From NCBI RefSeq assembly GCF_900090275.1, contig NZ_LT607755.1, positions 620,001-684,000 of the forward strand: a DNA stretch of 64,000 nucleotides, given 5' to 3'. The notes beneath the pieces were generated by a model that was not told the DNA's origin, searched no databases, and worked only from the letters and a program-made list of their open reading frames with translations. Source of the DNA: Micromonospora zamorensis (lineage in GTDB: Bacteria > Actinomycetota > Actinomycetes > Mycobacteriales > Micromonosporaceae). Both the position numbers and the translations under genes were made by a program. Shown piece by piece: positions 28,121 to 35,698 of this stretch (the stretch's first letter is position 1; each line of letters starts with the position of its first letter).

Positions 28121-29179
28121 TCAGGCGCGTGGGTGGGCCTGACGGTAGGCGGCGCGCAGCCGCTCCACAGAAACGTGCGTGTAGATCTGCGTGCTGGCCA
28201 ACGACGCGTGGCCGAGCAGCTCCTGCACGGCCCGCAGGTCCGCGCCGCCCTCCAGGAGGTGGGTGGCCGCCGAGTGGCGCAGACCGTGTGGGCTCGTCCG
28301 GGGCAGACCGGCGGCCTCGGCGTACGCACCGACGATCTGACGGGCCGTCGTCGGGTTGAGTCGGCCACCCCTGGCACCCAACAGCAGCGCGTCCCCGGAA
28401 CGGGCACCCACCAACGCCGGACGGCCCCGACGCAGCCATTCGTCCAACGCCCGCTGTGCGGGCACCCCGTACGGCACCGCGCGCTCCCGTCCGCCCTTGC
28501 CGAACACCCGGATCACCCGCCGGCCATGGTCGACGTCCCCGACGTCCAACCCGCACGCCTCGCTGACCCGTACACCGGTGGCGTAGAGCAGCTCCAGCAG
28601 CACCCGGTCACGCAGCGGCACGGCCTCGATCTCGGCCGTCTGCGCCGCGCTCGGTGTTGGCCCCGGAGATGGGTCGGTGGGAGCTGGGCTTACGGACGGC
28701 GCCGGCCGCACCGGCGGGTTGGTGGGAGCTGAACCCACGGGCGGTGCCTGCCGGGACGGTGCCTCGACCAGGGCGGCGGCCTGGTCGGCGCGTAGGACGC
28801 TGGGCAGCTCGCGGTGCGCACGCGGACTCGCCAGCGCCGCACCGACGTCGGCGGAGAGCAGCCCGGCCCGGTGCGCCCAGGCGCTGAACGCCCGTGCCGA
28901 CGCGGCCCGGCGGGCCAGCGAGGTGCGGGCCGCACCGGTGGTGCGTTGCTTCGCCAGCCAGCTGCGCAGCACCGACAGGTCCAGCGCGCCCAGGTCGACG
29001 CAGCCCATCCGGACGGCGTGGTCGAGCAGCGAGACGAGATCGGTGACGTACGCGCGGACGGTGTGCGCCGACCGGTTACGCACCCGGGACAGGTGCTCGG
29101 CGAAGTCGTCGACGGCGTCACGCAGCTCGGGCGGTAGTGCCTGGTGCATGGCCCGGGTGCCCCGGTCCGGCCGGCTCAT
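28121..29179 (-). CDS. xerC: XerC-type tyrosine recombinase with a Pro-rich insertion
   Basis: 352 residues (ATG 29149 is an alternative giving 342). Core-binding SAM-like domain about 15-110; catalytic residues in order: Arg (ATGVRVSEACG), Lys (FGKGGRER), His-x-x-Arg (HGLRHSAATH), His (LLGHASLASTQ) and nucleophile Tyr (IYTHVS). Between the domains, about residues 145-185 form a Pro/Ala/Ser/Thr insertion absent from standard XerC (about 300 aa). Presumed chromosome-dimer resolution at dif; position next to dprA is the usual actinobacterial one. Confidence 0.9.
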   Translation of the reverse strand: MSRPDRGTRAMHQALPPELRDAVDDFAEHLSRVRNRSAHTVRAYVTDLVSLLDHAVRMGCVDLGALDLSVLRSWLAKQRTTGAARTSLARRAASARAFSAWAHRAGLLSADVGAALASPRAHRELPSVLRADQAAALVEAPSRQAPPVGSAPTNPPVRPAPSVSPAPTDPSPGPTPSAAQTAEIEAVPLRDRVLLELLYATGVRVSEACGLDVGDVDHGRRVIRVFGKGGRERAVPYGVPAQRALDEWLRRGRPALVGARSGDALLLGARGGRLNPTTARQIVGAYAEAAGLPRTSPHGLRHSAATHLLEGGADLRAVQELLGHASLASTQIYTHVSVERLRAAYRQAHPRA

Positions 29180-29309
29180 CGTGGCCGCGTCGGCTTGCGG
29201 ACCGGTCCATCGGCCCCGGCACCTTCACTGGCAGCTGGCACGGCACCAGCCTACGGCCGAACGACGAGGGTCACCGGCCCCCACGGTGCCGGTGTTCGTC
29301 GGGCCTCGA

Positions 29310-29420
29310 CTATCGCCTGTTGGACCTCCTGATCAGCACCACCACCAGGCCGGCAATGAGCACGGCGGACGTGAAGAGACAGCACAGCACCGTGATGTGC
29401 CACGGCTTGACAGCACCCAT
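29310..29420 (-). CDS. 36-residue single-pass membrane peptide
   Basis: Reading frame MGAVKPWHITV followed by a hydrophobic helix (VLCCLFTSAVLIAGLVVVLI) and a basic end RRSNRR. It fits a small inner-membrane peptide with a cytoplasmic basic C-terminus. The codons are GC-rich at third positions like the neighbours. It fills the 295-bp gap between dprA and xerC. Function unknown. Confidence 0.55.
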   Translation of the reverse strand: MGAVKPWHITVLCCLFTSAVLIAGLVVVLIRRSNRR

Positions 29421-29474
29421 GACCGGGCACCGTACCGGTAGGAGCGACATCTCAGTGCCCCCACGCTGGCGCCC

Positions 29475-30686
29475 TCAGGCCGACCCGGACGTCATCGCCG
29501 CCGTCGTGCGCTTCGGTCGGGAGCGCGGGATGAGGGCGTAACCGCCGTCGCGACGAACCACCATGGACAACTCCTCCAGGAGAGACAACTTGCGCAACGC
29601 GGTCCGCAGGTCGACACCCGCGCGGGCGGCGAGGCGGTCCACGCCCATCGCGCCTCGCTGCGGCAGCGCCTCCAGCAGTGACCGCGCGTCGTCGTCGAGC
29701 GCGTCGGCGGGCCGTTGCGGGCCGCGCGTCAACGGAGCCAGGTCCGCGCCGATCCGGCCCACCTCCTCAAGGACGTGCGCCAACCCGGTGACCAGCCGAG
29801 CCTTGGGGAACTCGCGGAGGAACTCGTGCGCGCCGACGGACATCGCCGAGGTCACCGGCCCAGGCACCACCATGGCCACCCGGTTGGTGTAGATGGCTCG
29901 CCGCGCGGTCTGCGTCGCGCCACTGCGTGCCGACGCCTCCACCAGGACGGTGCCCCGGGTGCCTGCGGCGATCACCCGGTTGCGGATCAGAAACCGGGGC
30001 CGCAGGGGTTCGGCACCGGGCGGCCACTCGCTGACCAGCAACCCGGTGTCGGCGATCCGGTCGAAGAGTGCGGCGTTGCCCATCGGGTACGGCCTGTCCA
30101 GCCCACAGGCGAGCACCGCGACGGTCAGGCCGCCGGCGTTGAGGGCACCCCGGTGGGCGGCGGCGTCGATGCCGAACGCGCCACCGGACACGACCGTCCA
30201 GTCCCGCTCGGCGAGCCCGTAACCCAACTCGGTCGCGACGTGCTGCCCGTAGCCGGTGGCCGCCCGCGCCCCGACCACGGCCACCGAACGATCCAGGGCC
30301 TCGCCCAACGGCCAACTTCCGCGTACCCAGAAGCAGAGCGGCGGGGCGGTCTCCACGTCCACCCGGCGGGTGACATCCGGCAGGCGCAGCTTGGCCAGGA
30401 CCGCGACCTGGGCTGGCCACTCCTCGTCGTCCGGCGTGACCAGGCGTGCTCCGAGCCGGTCCGCGCGCTCCAGCGCCTCGGCCGCCACCGCCCGGGCGTC
30501 GCCGGCCGCCGTCCGGGCGGCCACCGTGCTGTGCAGCCAACCGTCCGGGCTGCCGCCGTCGAGCAGCAGGTCCAGGGTCGCCACCGGGCCGTGCCGTTCG
30601 ACCAGTCGGTGCACCGCGCGGGTGCCCGGCTCGGCCAGCCAGGTCAGGGCGACCCGGGCCAGCCGCCGTTCGTCGTCGGCGCTCAT
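29475..30686 (-). CDS. dprA: DNA-processing protein DprA
   Basis: 403 residues. Rossmann-like DprA core: SVAVVGARAATGYGQHV, VSGGAFGIDAAAHRGAL, PYPMGNAALF, FLIRNRVIAAGTRGTVLVEA. A C-terminal winged-helix domain (about 325-385) follows. DprA loads RecA on incoming single strands during transformation. Its ATG overlaps the original comM stop (ATGA), showing that comM-dprA was a coupled operon. The prophage now separates this gene from the rest of comM and from the operon promoter, so expression may be reduced. Confidence 0.95.
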   Translation of the reverse strand: MSADDERRLARVALTWLAEPGTRAVHRLVERHGPVATLDLLLDGGSPDGWLHSTVAARTAAGDARAVAAEALERADRLGARLVTPDDEEWPAQVAVLAKLRLPDVTRRVDVETAPPLCFWVRGSWPLGEALDRSVAVVGARAATGYGQHVATELGYGLAERDWTVVSGGAFGIDAAAHRGALNAGGLTVAVLACGLDRPYPMGNAALFDRIADTGLLVSEWPPGAEPLRPRFLIRNRVIAAGTRGTVLVEASARSGATQTARRAIYTNRVAMVVPGPVTSAMSVGAHEFLREFPKARLVTGLAHVLEEVGRIGADLAPLTRGPQRPADALDDDARSLLEALPQRGAMGVDRLAARAGVDLRTALRKLSLLEELSMVVRRDGGYALIPRSRPKRTTAAMTSGSA

Positions 30687-30775
30687 GTCGCTTCTCCCGT
30701 CCGGAGTTGGATCGCTTCCCGCACGTCGTCCAGGTCCGGCCGATCCCGGCCGTCCAGGTCAGCGATGGTCCAGGC
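30683..30775 (-). pseudogene. comM: Detached 3' end of comM
   Basis: On the minus strand, the codons for WTIADLDGRDRPDLDDVR then EAIQLRTGEAT and TGA lie between the att core and dprA. These are the final helices of the Mg-chelatase-like C-terminal domain of ComM. Joining them to the gene at 48320-49747 across the 7-bp att core restores RVIRIAWTIADL in frame and gives a 506-residue ComM. Upstream, the frame continues into the prophage antisense to the integrase and has no plausible start. Confidence 0.92.
30769..30775. other. Left attachment site core (TCCAGGC)
   Basis: TCCAGGC is shared with 48313-48319. The left flank (GCGATGG) is host comM; the right flank (CATCGCAAGG) is phage. Removing the element between the copies rebuilds an intact comM codon frame. 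Serine integrases exchange strands at a central dinucleotide, here within CCAGG. The integrase start is only 27 bp away. Confidence 0.88.
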
Positions 30776-30802
30776 CATCGCAAGGATGCTTAGATCGCAG
30801 AC

Positions 30803-32242
30803 GTGGATGCACTCTCGTACGCACGCGCCAGCCAGGACAGGACCGGCGAGGAGCTGTCCGTCGCCCGTCAGCACGAAGACCACCGCGCCCTTGCCGACTC
30901 CCGCCAGGCGACGATCACCCGCGAGCTGACAGACAACGACGTGAGCGCTGCCGGCAAGCGGAAGCGCCCGGACTTCGAGGTCGGTCTGGAGTTGGTCCGC
31001 AAGGGTGAGGCTCGCGTCATCATCGCCACCGACATGAGCCGCCTGACCCGGGGCAAGGCCAGGGACGAGGTACGGCTGCTGGAGCTGGGCCTGGAGACGG
31101 GCCTCCAGCTCTGGTTCGTCCGTGCTCCCGACCTGGACCTCAGCACGGCGGCCGGCCGGCTCACCGCGTCCATCCTGATCGCTGCGGCGCGGCACGAGAT
31201 CGAGCAGAAGTCCGAGCGCCAGCGGCGGGCGGCGCGGCAGGCCGCAGAGCAGGGCCGCCGGATCGGTGGCCGCCGACCGTTCGGCTACGAGGCGGACGGC
31301 GTGACGATCCGGGAGGCCGAGGCCCAGGCCATCCGGGACGCCTACGACGCGGTGCTGACCGGCGTGCCGATCGGCCGGATCGCCGCGACGTGGAACGGGC
31401 GCGGCCTCACCACGCCGCAGACCAAGCGCGACGGGTCGCCTTCGCCGTGGACCGCCCAGACCGTCCGGCCCGTCCTGCTGAACCCCCGCTACGCCGGCCT
31501 GCGCAGCCATGTCACCGAACAGCTCCGGGAGTCGATGGACCCTCGGAAGGCCCGGATCAAGGGGATCGTGGGCAAGGCGGCCTGGAAGGGCCTCGTGGGT
31601 GAGGAGACGTGGCGCGCGGTGGTCGAGGTGCTGACCAACCCGTCCCGCCTCACCGGGCCGCGCTCCGGCAAGGGCCTGCTGACCGGCGTCGGGCTCTGCG
31701 GGATCTGTGAGGCGACCGTCCACCGTGGCGCGGCCCCGGCCCGTCGTGGTCAGCCCGGCCACACCACGTACCGCTGCCGCGCCTCGTACGGCCACGTAGG
31801 GCGTGCGTCCGAGCCGGTGGACCTCTACGTCACGGAGCTGGTGATCGCCCGCCTGGAGCGCCCTGACGCCGCCGCGCTGCTGATCGACCACGACCGGCCG
31901 AACGCCCGGGAGCTGGACCGCGAGACAAGGGCGATCAGGGCGCGGCTGGACGCGCTGGCACGGCTGCTCGCGGACGAGGTGCTGGACGAGATCAGCGTGC
32001 GCCGCGAGTCCAAGCGGCTGCGCGAGCGCCTGGCCGAGGTGGAGGCGGAGATGGCCGACGCCGGCCGGCTGGACGTCCTGGGGCCGCTGGTCCGGGCGGG
32101 CGACGTGCGGGCCGCCGTGCTGGCCCTGGACACCGACCGGCTGCGGCTGGTCATCAACCTGCTGATGACCGTCAAGCTGTTGCCGCCGGGCCGGGGCACG
32201 CGCACCTTCCGGCCGGAGTCCGTCGTGGTCGAGTGGCGTTAG
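30803..32242 (+). CDS. int: Large serine integrase
   Basis: 479 residues. Resolvase domain with nucleophile Ser10 (YARASQDRTGEE) and TDMSRLTRGK; recombinase domain about 155-260 (GRRPFGYEADG); Cys-containing ribbon (GLCGICEATV ... YRCRA) about 290-325; coiled coil about 365-425 (LDRETRAIRARLDALARLL). Integrates between attP and the comM attB without host factors. GTG 30803 lies 7 nt after TTAGAT, so a leaderless transcript is likely. Excision would need a directionality factor, perhaps one of the small adjacent proteins. Confidence 0.95.
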   Translation: MDALSYARASQDRTGEELSVARQHEDHRALADSRQATITRELTDNDVSAAGKRKRPDFEVGLELVRKGEARVIIATDMSRLTRGKARDEVRLLELGLETGLQLWFVRAPDLDLSTAAGRLTASILIAAARHEIEQKSERQRRAARQAAEQGRRIGGRRPFGYEADGVTIREAEAQAIRDAYDAVLTGVPIGRIAATWNGRGLTTPQTKRDGSPSPWTAQTVRPVLLNPRYAGLRSHVTEQLRESMDPRKARIKGIVGKAAWKGLVGEETWRAVVEVLTNPSRLTGPRSGKGLLTGVGLCGICEATVHRGAAPARRGQPGHTTYRCRASYGHVGRASEPVDLYVTELVIARLERPDAAALLIDHDRPNARELDRETRAIRARLDALARLLADEVLDEISVRRESKRLRERLAEVEAEMADAGRLDVLGPLVRAGDVRAAVLALDTDRLRLVINLLMTVKLLPPGRGTRTFRPESVVVEWR

Positions 32243-32267
32243 TTAGCGAGATAGATAAGCAATTCCG

Positions 32268-32301
32268 GGGTGGCCTGTGACGTTTCCGCAGGCCACCCTT
32301 T
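32268..32301 (+). terminator. Intrinsic terminator after the integrase
   Basis: GGGTGGCCTG (32268-32277) pairs perfectly with CAGGCCACCC (32289-32298) across an 11-nt loop and is followed by TTTGTGTTGTG. It starts 26 bp after the integrase stop and insulates it from the replication module. Confidence 0.88.
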
Positions 32302-32356
32302 GTGTTGTGTATGGCCTGTTCAGACGCATGATCACTCCGTGACTTAGAACACATGT

Positions 32357-32389
32357 ATAGCCAACATGAACAACTCTTGGCATGGCTAT
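32357..32389. promoter_or_regulatory. Inverted repeat ATAGCCA...TGGCTAT in the AT-rich intergenic region
   Basis: Seven-bp arms (32357-32363, 32383-32389) with a 19-bp spacer, in the most AT-rich stretch of the prophage (32303-32420), between the integrase terminator and the HTH gene. It is the best place for the early promoter and its operator. Which protein binds is unknown; the HTH protein just downstream is a candidate. Confidence 0.45.
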
Positions 32390-32488
32390 TTCACGTCCTC
32401 TAGTGTTCATTTCAGCGGCGAGATGCAACGGTTCGCAAGGCCACCGCAGAAGGACTCCTCTCAGTCCTAACGCGCCGCTGGAGCAGCA

Positions 32489-32791
32489 GTGGAAGACCAG
32501 AACTTCTACACCAAGGCGGACCTCGCCAAGAAGTTCAAGAAGACCGAGCAGACCATCCACAACTGGATCAAGGCCGGTCGACTCTGGACCGTGAAGGTGG
32601 AGGGCTCAGTCCTCATCCCCGAGTCCGCCGTCCAGGACATGCTGGCGGCCAACGTCCAGCAGCCCACCGGCCTGACCCGCGAGGCGCGTGCCGCCATTAC
32701 CGAGCTGGTCGCCGCAGCGCCGACGCTGACGCCGGAGAAGGTCGCCCAGCTCCGGCACATCCTCAACGACACCACCTCGGCGGTGGCGTGA
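32489..32791 (+). CDS. Small HTH DNA-binding protein (excisionase/MerR-like)
   Basis: 100 residues. N-terminal HTH_17-type domain FYTKADLAKKFKKTEQTIHN, then WIKAGRLWTVKVEGSVLIPE, the layout of excisionase-family winged helices. The C-terminal third is helical (LTREARAAITELVAAAPTLT). It is adjacent to the integrase and may be the recombination directionality factor, an early regulator, or a replication initiator; sequence alone does not decide. TGA overlaps the next ATG by one base. Confidence 0.75.
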   Translation: MEDQNFYTKADLAKKFKKTEQTIHNWIKAGRLWTVKVEGSVLIPESAVQDMLAANVQQPTGLTREARAAITELVAAAPTLTPEKVAQLRHILNDTTSAVA

Positions 32792-32955
32792 TGGCGTGCA
32801 TCTCCTGCGGCTCGCGCCGGCAGACCACGCGAGCGCTGGACCGGATGCTCCAGGCGGAGCGCAAGGTCCGGGAGGTCCCGGCAGACATCGACCTCTACGC
32901 CGCCGCAGGGCTCAACCTTGGCGTTGAGCAGCGCACCTCGGCAGGTGCCCGGTGA
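32791..32955 (+). CDS. 54-residue CxxC protein
   Basis: Starts MACISCGSRRQTTRALDRML. One Cys-x2-Cys pair at residues 3-6, then a basic helix and an acidic end. Coupled on both sides: the start overlaps the HTH stop and its stop overlaps the RepA start (GTGA). Too short to assign; a single zinc-knuckle half or dimerising metal site is possible. Confidence 0.6.
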   Translation: MACISCGSRRQTTRALDRMLQAERKVREVPADIDLYAAAGLNLGVEQRTSAGAR

Positions 32956-34085
32956 TCGAGTACAGCGACGACGAGGTGGCGAACCTGGCCATCGAGAAGA
33001 TTCTGGCCGACAAGCAGGCCGAGGCAGAGACGCAGGGGCCGGGCGAGCCGTTCGACTGGAGCGACTGCCCGGAGGCAGCCCCGAGGGAGCCGTCCGCCGA
33101 GCAGAGGCAGGCAGGGGAAGTCGTGGAAGCGGGCAAGTTGCCGGCCGTGGACATGCTGCGAGCGGCCCTGGTGGACTCGGACGGCTTGGACGACATCCCA
33201 GACCCGGTGCCGCTCATCGGGAACGACATCCTGTTCATCGACTCGATCAACTGGATGGTGGGCAAGCCCGGTCACGGCAAGTCGTTCGCTGCGATCGACA
33301 TGGCCGGCTGCGTCGCCACCGGATCACCGTGGCAGGGCTACCCCGTACGCCCCGGGCGAGTGCTCTACCTCATCGCTGAGGGCGTCCGGGGCGTCAAGAA
33401 GCGCGTGCGGGCGTGGGAGGCCGCGATGGGGCGCAGCATGGAGGACATCGACTTCCTGCCCATCGCGGTGCAGTCCACCAACGCGACCATGTGGGACGGG
33501 CTGGTTGCCCTGGCCGCCGAGCGGCAGTACGCCCTGATCGTGTTGGACACCCAGTCCCGGATCACGGTCGGCGTGGAGGAGAACTCCAACACCGAGATGG
33601 GCCGGTTCGTGGACCAGGCCGAGAAGCTGCGCAAGGCGTCGGCGGCCTGCGTGCTGATCGTTCACCACATCGGCCGGAACGGGGACACCGGACGCGGCGC
33701 GACCGTGTTGGACGGTGCTCTGAGCACCATCATCAAGGTGTCCAAGGACGGCGAGCTGGTGAAGCTGGAATGCACCAAGAACAAGGACGCCGAGGAATGG
33801 GACGACCTCACCCTGCGCCTGGTGCCGTACCTGGACTCGGTGGTCCCGGTGGTCGAACTCGGCCCCGGCGGCAGCTCCGGGAAGAGTGCGGCGCACAAGA
33901 TGGCGCAGGTCTGGTGGGAGAACTTCCAGGGGGACTGGATCAGCGCCTCCAAGGCCATTGACGCCGAGGTCGCCACCAAGTCGACGTTCCACCGTCACGC
34001 GAACGCCCTGGCGGGTCAGGGCTTGGTGGAGAAGCAGGAGATCGGCACCACCTACCGATTCAGGCTCACCAGGCACCCCGGCTGA
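32952..34085 (+). CDS. RepA-like RecA-fold ATPase/helicase (AAA_25)
   Basis: 377 residues. An acidic N-terminus (1-90), then a RecA-fold core with Walker A GKPGHGKS (104-111), Walker B ALIVLDT (194-200), and a sensor segment LIVHHIGRNGDTGRGA with an arginine-finger candidate. The C-terminus is a winged helix (TKSTFHRHANALAGQGLVEK). Resembles plasmid/phage RepA hexameric helicases (RSF1010 type). The iteron array starts 20 bp after the stop, supporting a replication role. Confidence 0.85.
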   Translation: MIEYSDDEVANLAIEKILADKQAEAETQGPGEPFDWSDCPEAAPREPSAEQRQAGEVVEAGKLPAVDMLRAALVDSDGLDDIPDPVPLIGNDILFIDSINWMVGKPGHGKSFAAIDMAGCVATGSPWQGYPVRPGRVLYLIAEGVRGVKKRVRAWEAAMGRSMEDIDFLPIAVQSTNATMWDGLVALAAERQYALIVLDTQSRITVGVEENSNTEMGRFVDQAEKLRKASAACVLIVHHIGRNGDTGRGATVLDGALSTIIKVSKDGELVKLECTKNKDAEEWDDLTLRLVPYLDSVVPVVELGPGGSSGKSAAHKMAQVWWENFQGDWISASKAIDAEVATKSTFHRHANALAGQGLVEKQEIGTTYRFRLTRHPG

Positions 34086-34104
34086 CCACCTTTCAAGTGC
34101 CCCT

Positions 34105-34282
34105 GTCCCACCGTCCCACCCTAAAGGGTGGTGGGACGGCTGGGACGGATCAGCGGAGCACTGGGACGCAGTGGGACGACTGGGACGGTCAAGAGAAACC
34201 GCAGGTCAGAGCGTTGTGACTGTCCCACTTTCTGTCCCACTCCTGATTACTCAAGATCACGACTCGGGGCCTAGCTGTCCCA
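34105..34282. repeat. Iteron array TGGGAC/GTCCCA x10, probable replication origin
   Basis: Ten hexamers in 178 bp: GTCCCA at 34105, 34113, 34222, 34234, 34277 and TGGGAC at 34132, 34141, 34162, 34172, 34181. Neighbouring copies are spaced 8-12 bp, about one helix turn. The orientation switches around CCACCC-TAAA-GGGTGG, a hairpin at 34115-34130. Chance expectation for one hexamer on either strand in 178 bp is well below one. Position right after the RepA-like gene makes an origin or initiator-binding region likely. Confidence 0.8.
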
Positions 34283-34306
34283 CAGATAAACGTCGATGGA
34301 GGACAA

Positions 34307-34579
34307 GTGATCGTCATTCGTAGGGACGGGATGTACGCCTGCCCGCTGGTGCTCTGCGACGCCTGCGGCAGGTGGATCACCGGCAAGGGCAACGTCTACT
34401 GGATCGAGCCCAAGGGTGTCGGGGACATCGCCAAGGTGTGGTTCGTCCACAAGCCCGGCTGCACCGGATTGGACCGGGTGATCGAGCAGCACACCGGGGA
34501 GCACGTCCACGACGAGGACCTGGATACCTGGCTGGACCACCTGCGGCGCAACACCGCCTTGAAGGACACCCATGACTGA
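34307..34579 (+). CDS. 90-residue Cys/His protein
   Basis: Starts MIVIRRDGMYACPLVLCDACG. A possible metal site: CPLVLCDAC and a later HKPGC. The remainder is acidic and helical (HVHDEDLDTWLDHLRRNTAL). Start GTG 34307 has GGAGGACA 8 nt upstream. Small zinc-binding proteins of this kind are common in actinophage early regions; function not known. Overlaps the next gene by 8 nt. Confidence 0.7.
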   Translation: MIVIRRDGMYACPLVLCDACGRWITGKGNVYWIEPKGVGDIAKVWFVHKPGCTGLDRVIEQHTGEHVHDEDLDTWLDHLRRNTALKDTHD

Positions 34580-34730
34580 GCTGGTGAGTGGTCGGTGGCT
34601 GGAGCAGGTGAAGGAGGCCACTGCCAGGCGGGAGCGGACGGCTGAGATGCGCAAGCAGATGTTGGAGCGTCGGCGCAAGGGCTTGGAGCGTAGGCACGCG
34701 ACGAAGCTCGCGCGGAACCGGGCCAAGTGA
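34572..34730 (+). CDS. 52-residue basic coiled-coil protein
   Basis: MTELVSGRWLEQVKEATARR then a highly basic helix (MRKQMLERRRKGLERRHATK) ending ARNRAK. Charge suggests nucleic-acid binding. It overlaps the preceding gene by 8 nt. A 13-bp hairpin follows. No family recognised. Confidence 0.6.
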   Translation: MTELVSGRWLEQVKEATARRERTAEMRKQMLERRRKGLERRHATKLARNRAK

Positions 34731-34733
34731 GCT

Positions 34734-34769
34734 GCCGGGGCTGGCGATCCACCCTGCGCCAGCCCCGGC
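34734..34769 (+). terminator. 13-bp perfect hairpin in the early operon
   Basis: GCCGGGGCTGGCG (34734-34746) and CGCCAGCCCCGGC (34757-34769), 10-nt loop, beginning 4 bp after the preceding stop and 23 bp before the next start. There is no T-run; it may attenuate expression between replication and the genes downstream. Confidence 0.65.
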
Positions 34770-34791
34770 TCAAGCCCTGGGAAGGGAACCC

Positions 34792-35205
34792 GTGGGGCGA
34801 GTCAAGAGGCCAGCACCACCGGAGCCGGCAGGGGAATGGCGGACCTTCGGGGACTGGCGAGAGGTGATCGAGGAGCTGGAGCTGTGCGGGGTGCCGCCCG
34901 AGGCGGACTACGAGGAGGCGTGCCTGACCTTGGAGGTCAACGGGAGCTGGGCCAGCCCGGTCTGGGTCAGCACGGCGCAGAACATCCGGGCCGCCTGGGC
35001 GGAGGTCGAGAGGACCGAGCCGGTGCTCTCGCCAGCCCCGAGGCACCGGCTCACCGACGAGGACGCCTGCCGCATCCGGGAGCTGTTCGCCACCGGCACG
35101 GTGACCAAGTCGCACTTGGCCCGGATGCACGCCGTAGACCCCAGCACGATCCGCGCGGTCATCAGCGGCAAGACGCACAACAAGTCAGTAAGCGAGATGG
35201 ATTAG
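34792..35205 (+). CDS. 137-residue protein with C-terminal HTH
   Basis: N-terminal two thirds are acidic and Trp-rich (GEWRTFGDWREVIEELELCG); residues about 88-130 form an HTH of the homing-endonuclease-associated type (LTDEDACRIRELFATGTVTK then HLARMHAVDPSTIRAVISGK). GTG start with GGGAAGGGAA upstream. Probable DNA-binding regulator of the phage; no target visible. Confidence 0.65.
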   Translation: MGRVKRPAPPEPAGEWRTFGDWREVIEELELCGVPPEADYEEACLTLEVNGSWASPVWVSTAQNIRAAWAEVERTEPVLSPAPRHRLTDEDACRIRELFATGTVTKSHLARMHAVDPSTIRAVISGKTHNKSVSEMD

Positions 35206-35207
35206 AA

Positions 35208-35366
35208 ATGGAGTACGAGATGAGTGACACGGAAGCCTGGCGCGAGGATCTGCTGACCCACGGGGAGATCCAGGTGGACCCGATCCGGCAGCACCGGAGG
35301 GGAATGCGGCTGGTGGGTATCGGCATCGTGATGATGGCGCTGTCGCTGCTCTGGGCCGCGATGTGA
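35208..35366 (+). CDS. 52-residue single-pass membrane protein
   Basis: Acidic N-terminus (MEYEMSDTEAWREDLLTHGE), basic patch RQHRRGMR, and a C-terminal hydrophobic helix (LVGIGIVMMALSLLWAAM). Starts 2 bp after the previous stop; its TGA overlaps the HNH start (GTGA). Single-span proteins in this position could be membrane-tethered accessory or holin-like factors, but the location in the early region argues against a lysis role. Confidence 0.6.
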   Translation: MEYEMSDTEAWREDLLTHGEIQVDPIRQHRRGMRLVGIGIVMMALSLLWAAM

Positions 35367-35626
35367 GCAGGGCCTGGAGGCAGGGCAGTACGACGCGGTG
35401 GCGCGCAACGCGGGCGGCTGTGCTGCACAGGGACAAGGAGACGTGCACCATCAAGGCCAAGGGCTGCACCGTGCGGGCTACTCACGTGGATCACATCGTG
35501 CCGCGCGAGATGGGCGGCACCGAGGAGATGGACAACCTGCGGGCAGCGTGCGAGCACTGCAACCTGAGCCGCAAGAGGGCTCGCGTTGAGCCCGAGCCAG
35601 CACCGAAGCGCGTCAGCAGTTGGTGA
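35363..35626 (+). CDS. HNH endonuclease
   Basis: 87 residues. HNH core: CTIKAKGC (first Cys pair), ATHVDHIVPREMGG (catalytic DH), and NLRAACEHCNLSRKR (Asn and second Cys pair). Small HNH proteins next to terminase are required for packaging cleavage in HK97-type phages. Here it is separated from terminase by a terminator and lies on the opposite strand. Confidence 0.9.
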   Translation: MSRAWRQGSTTRWRATRAAVLHRDKETCTIKAKGCTVRATHVDHIVPREMGGTEEMDNLRAACEHCNLSRKRARVEPEPAPKRVSSW

Positions 35627-35630
35627 TCGT

Positions 35631-35692
35631 TGGGCCGGCCGAAAAGTTCACGAACCCTGGCCGGTCCAACACCCGCTGCCCTGTTTTTTTGT
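35631..35692 (+). terminator. Hairpin plus T7 run between HNH and terminase
   Basis: GTTGGGCCGGCC (35631-35642) pairs with GGCCGGTCCAAC (35661-35672), one mismatch. A T7 run (35686-35692) lies 13 bp further on. It lies between the convergent HNH and terminase genes. On the minus strand the T-run reads as A7, so it mainly serves the rightward early transcript. Confidence 0.65.
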
Positions 35693-35698
35693 GCGCGA

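Noticed and set aside
28121..29179. XerC-like recombinase as a second phage integrase
   Set aside because: It lies outside the att cores, in the standard chromosomal place next to dprA, and has the XerC layout.
30683..31891. Leftward open frame joining the comM 3' fragment to phage DNA as a 402-codon gene
   Set aside because: Everything beyond the att core is antisense to the integrase; only the last 28 codons are comM. It may nonetheless allow ribosome passage into dprA.
32243..32560. Leftward 105-codon frame across the integrase-HTH gap
   Set aside because: No family features, and it runs through the integrase terminator and AT-rich promoter region.
34105..34282. CRISPR or transposon end repeats
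   Set aside because: Hexamers without unique spacers of uniform size and no inverted termini; iterons beside a RepA-like gene fit better.
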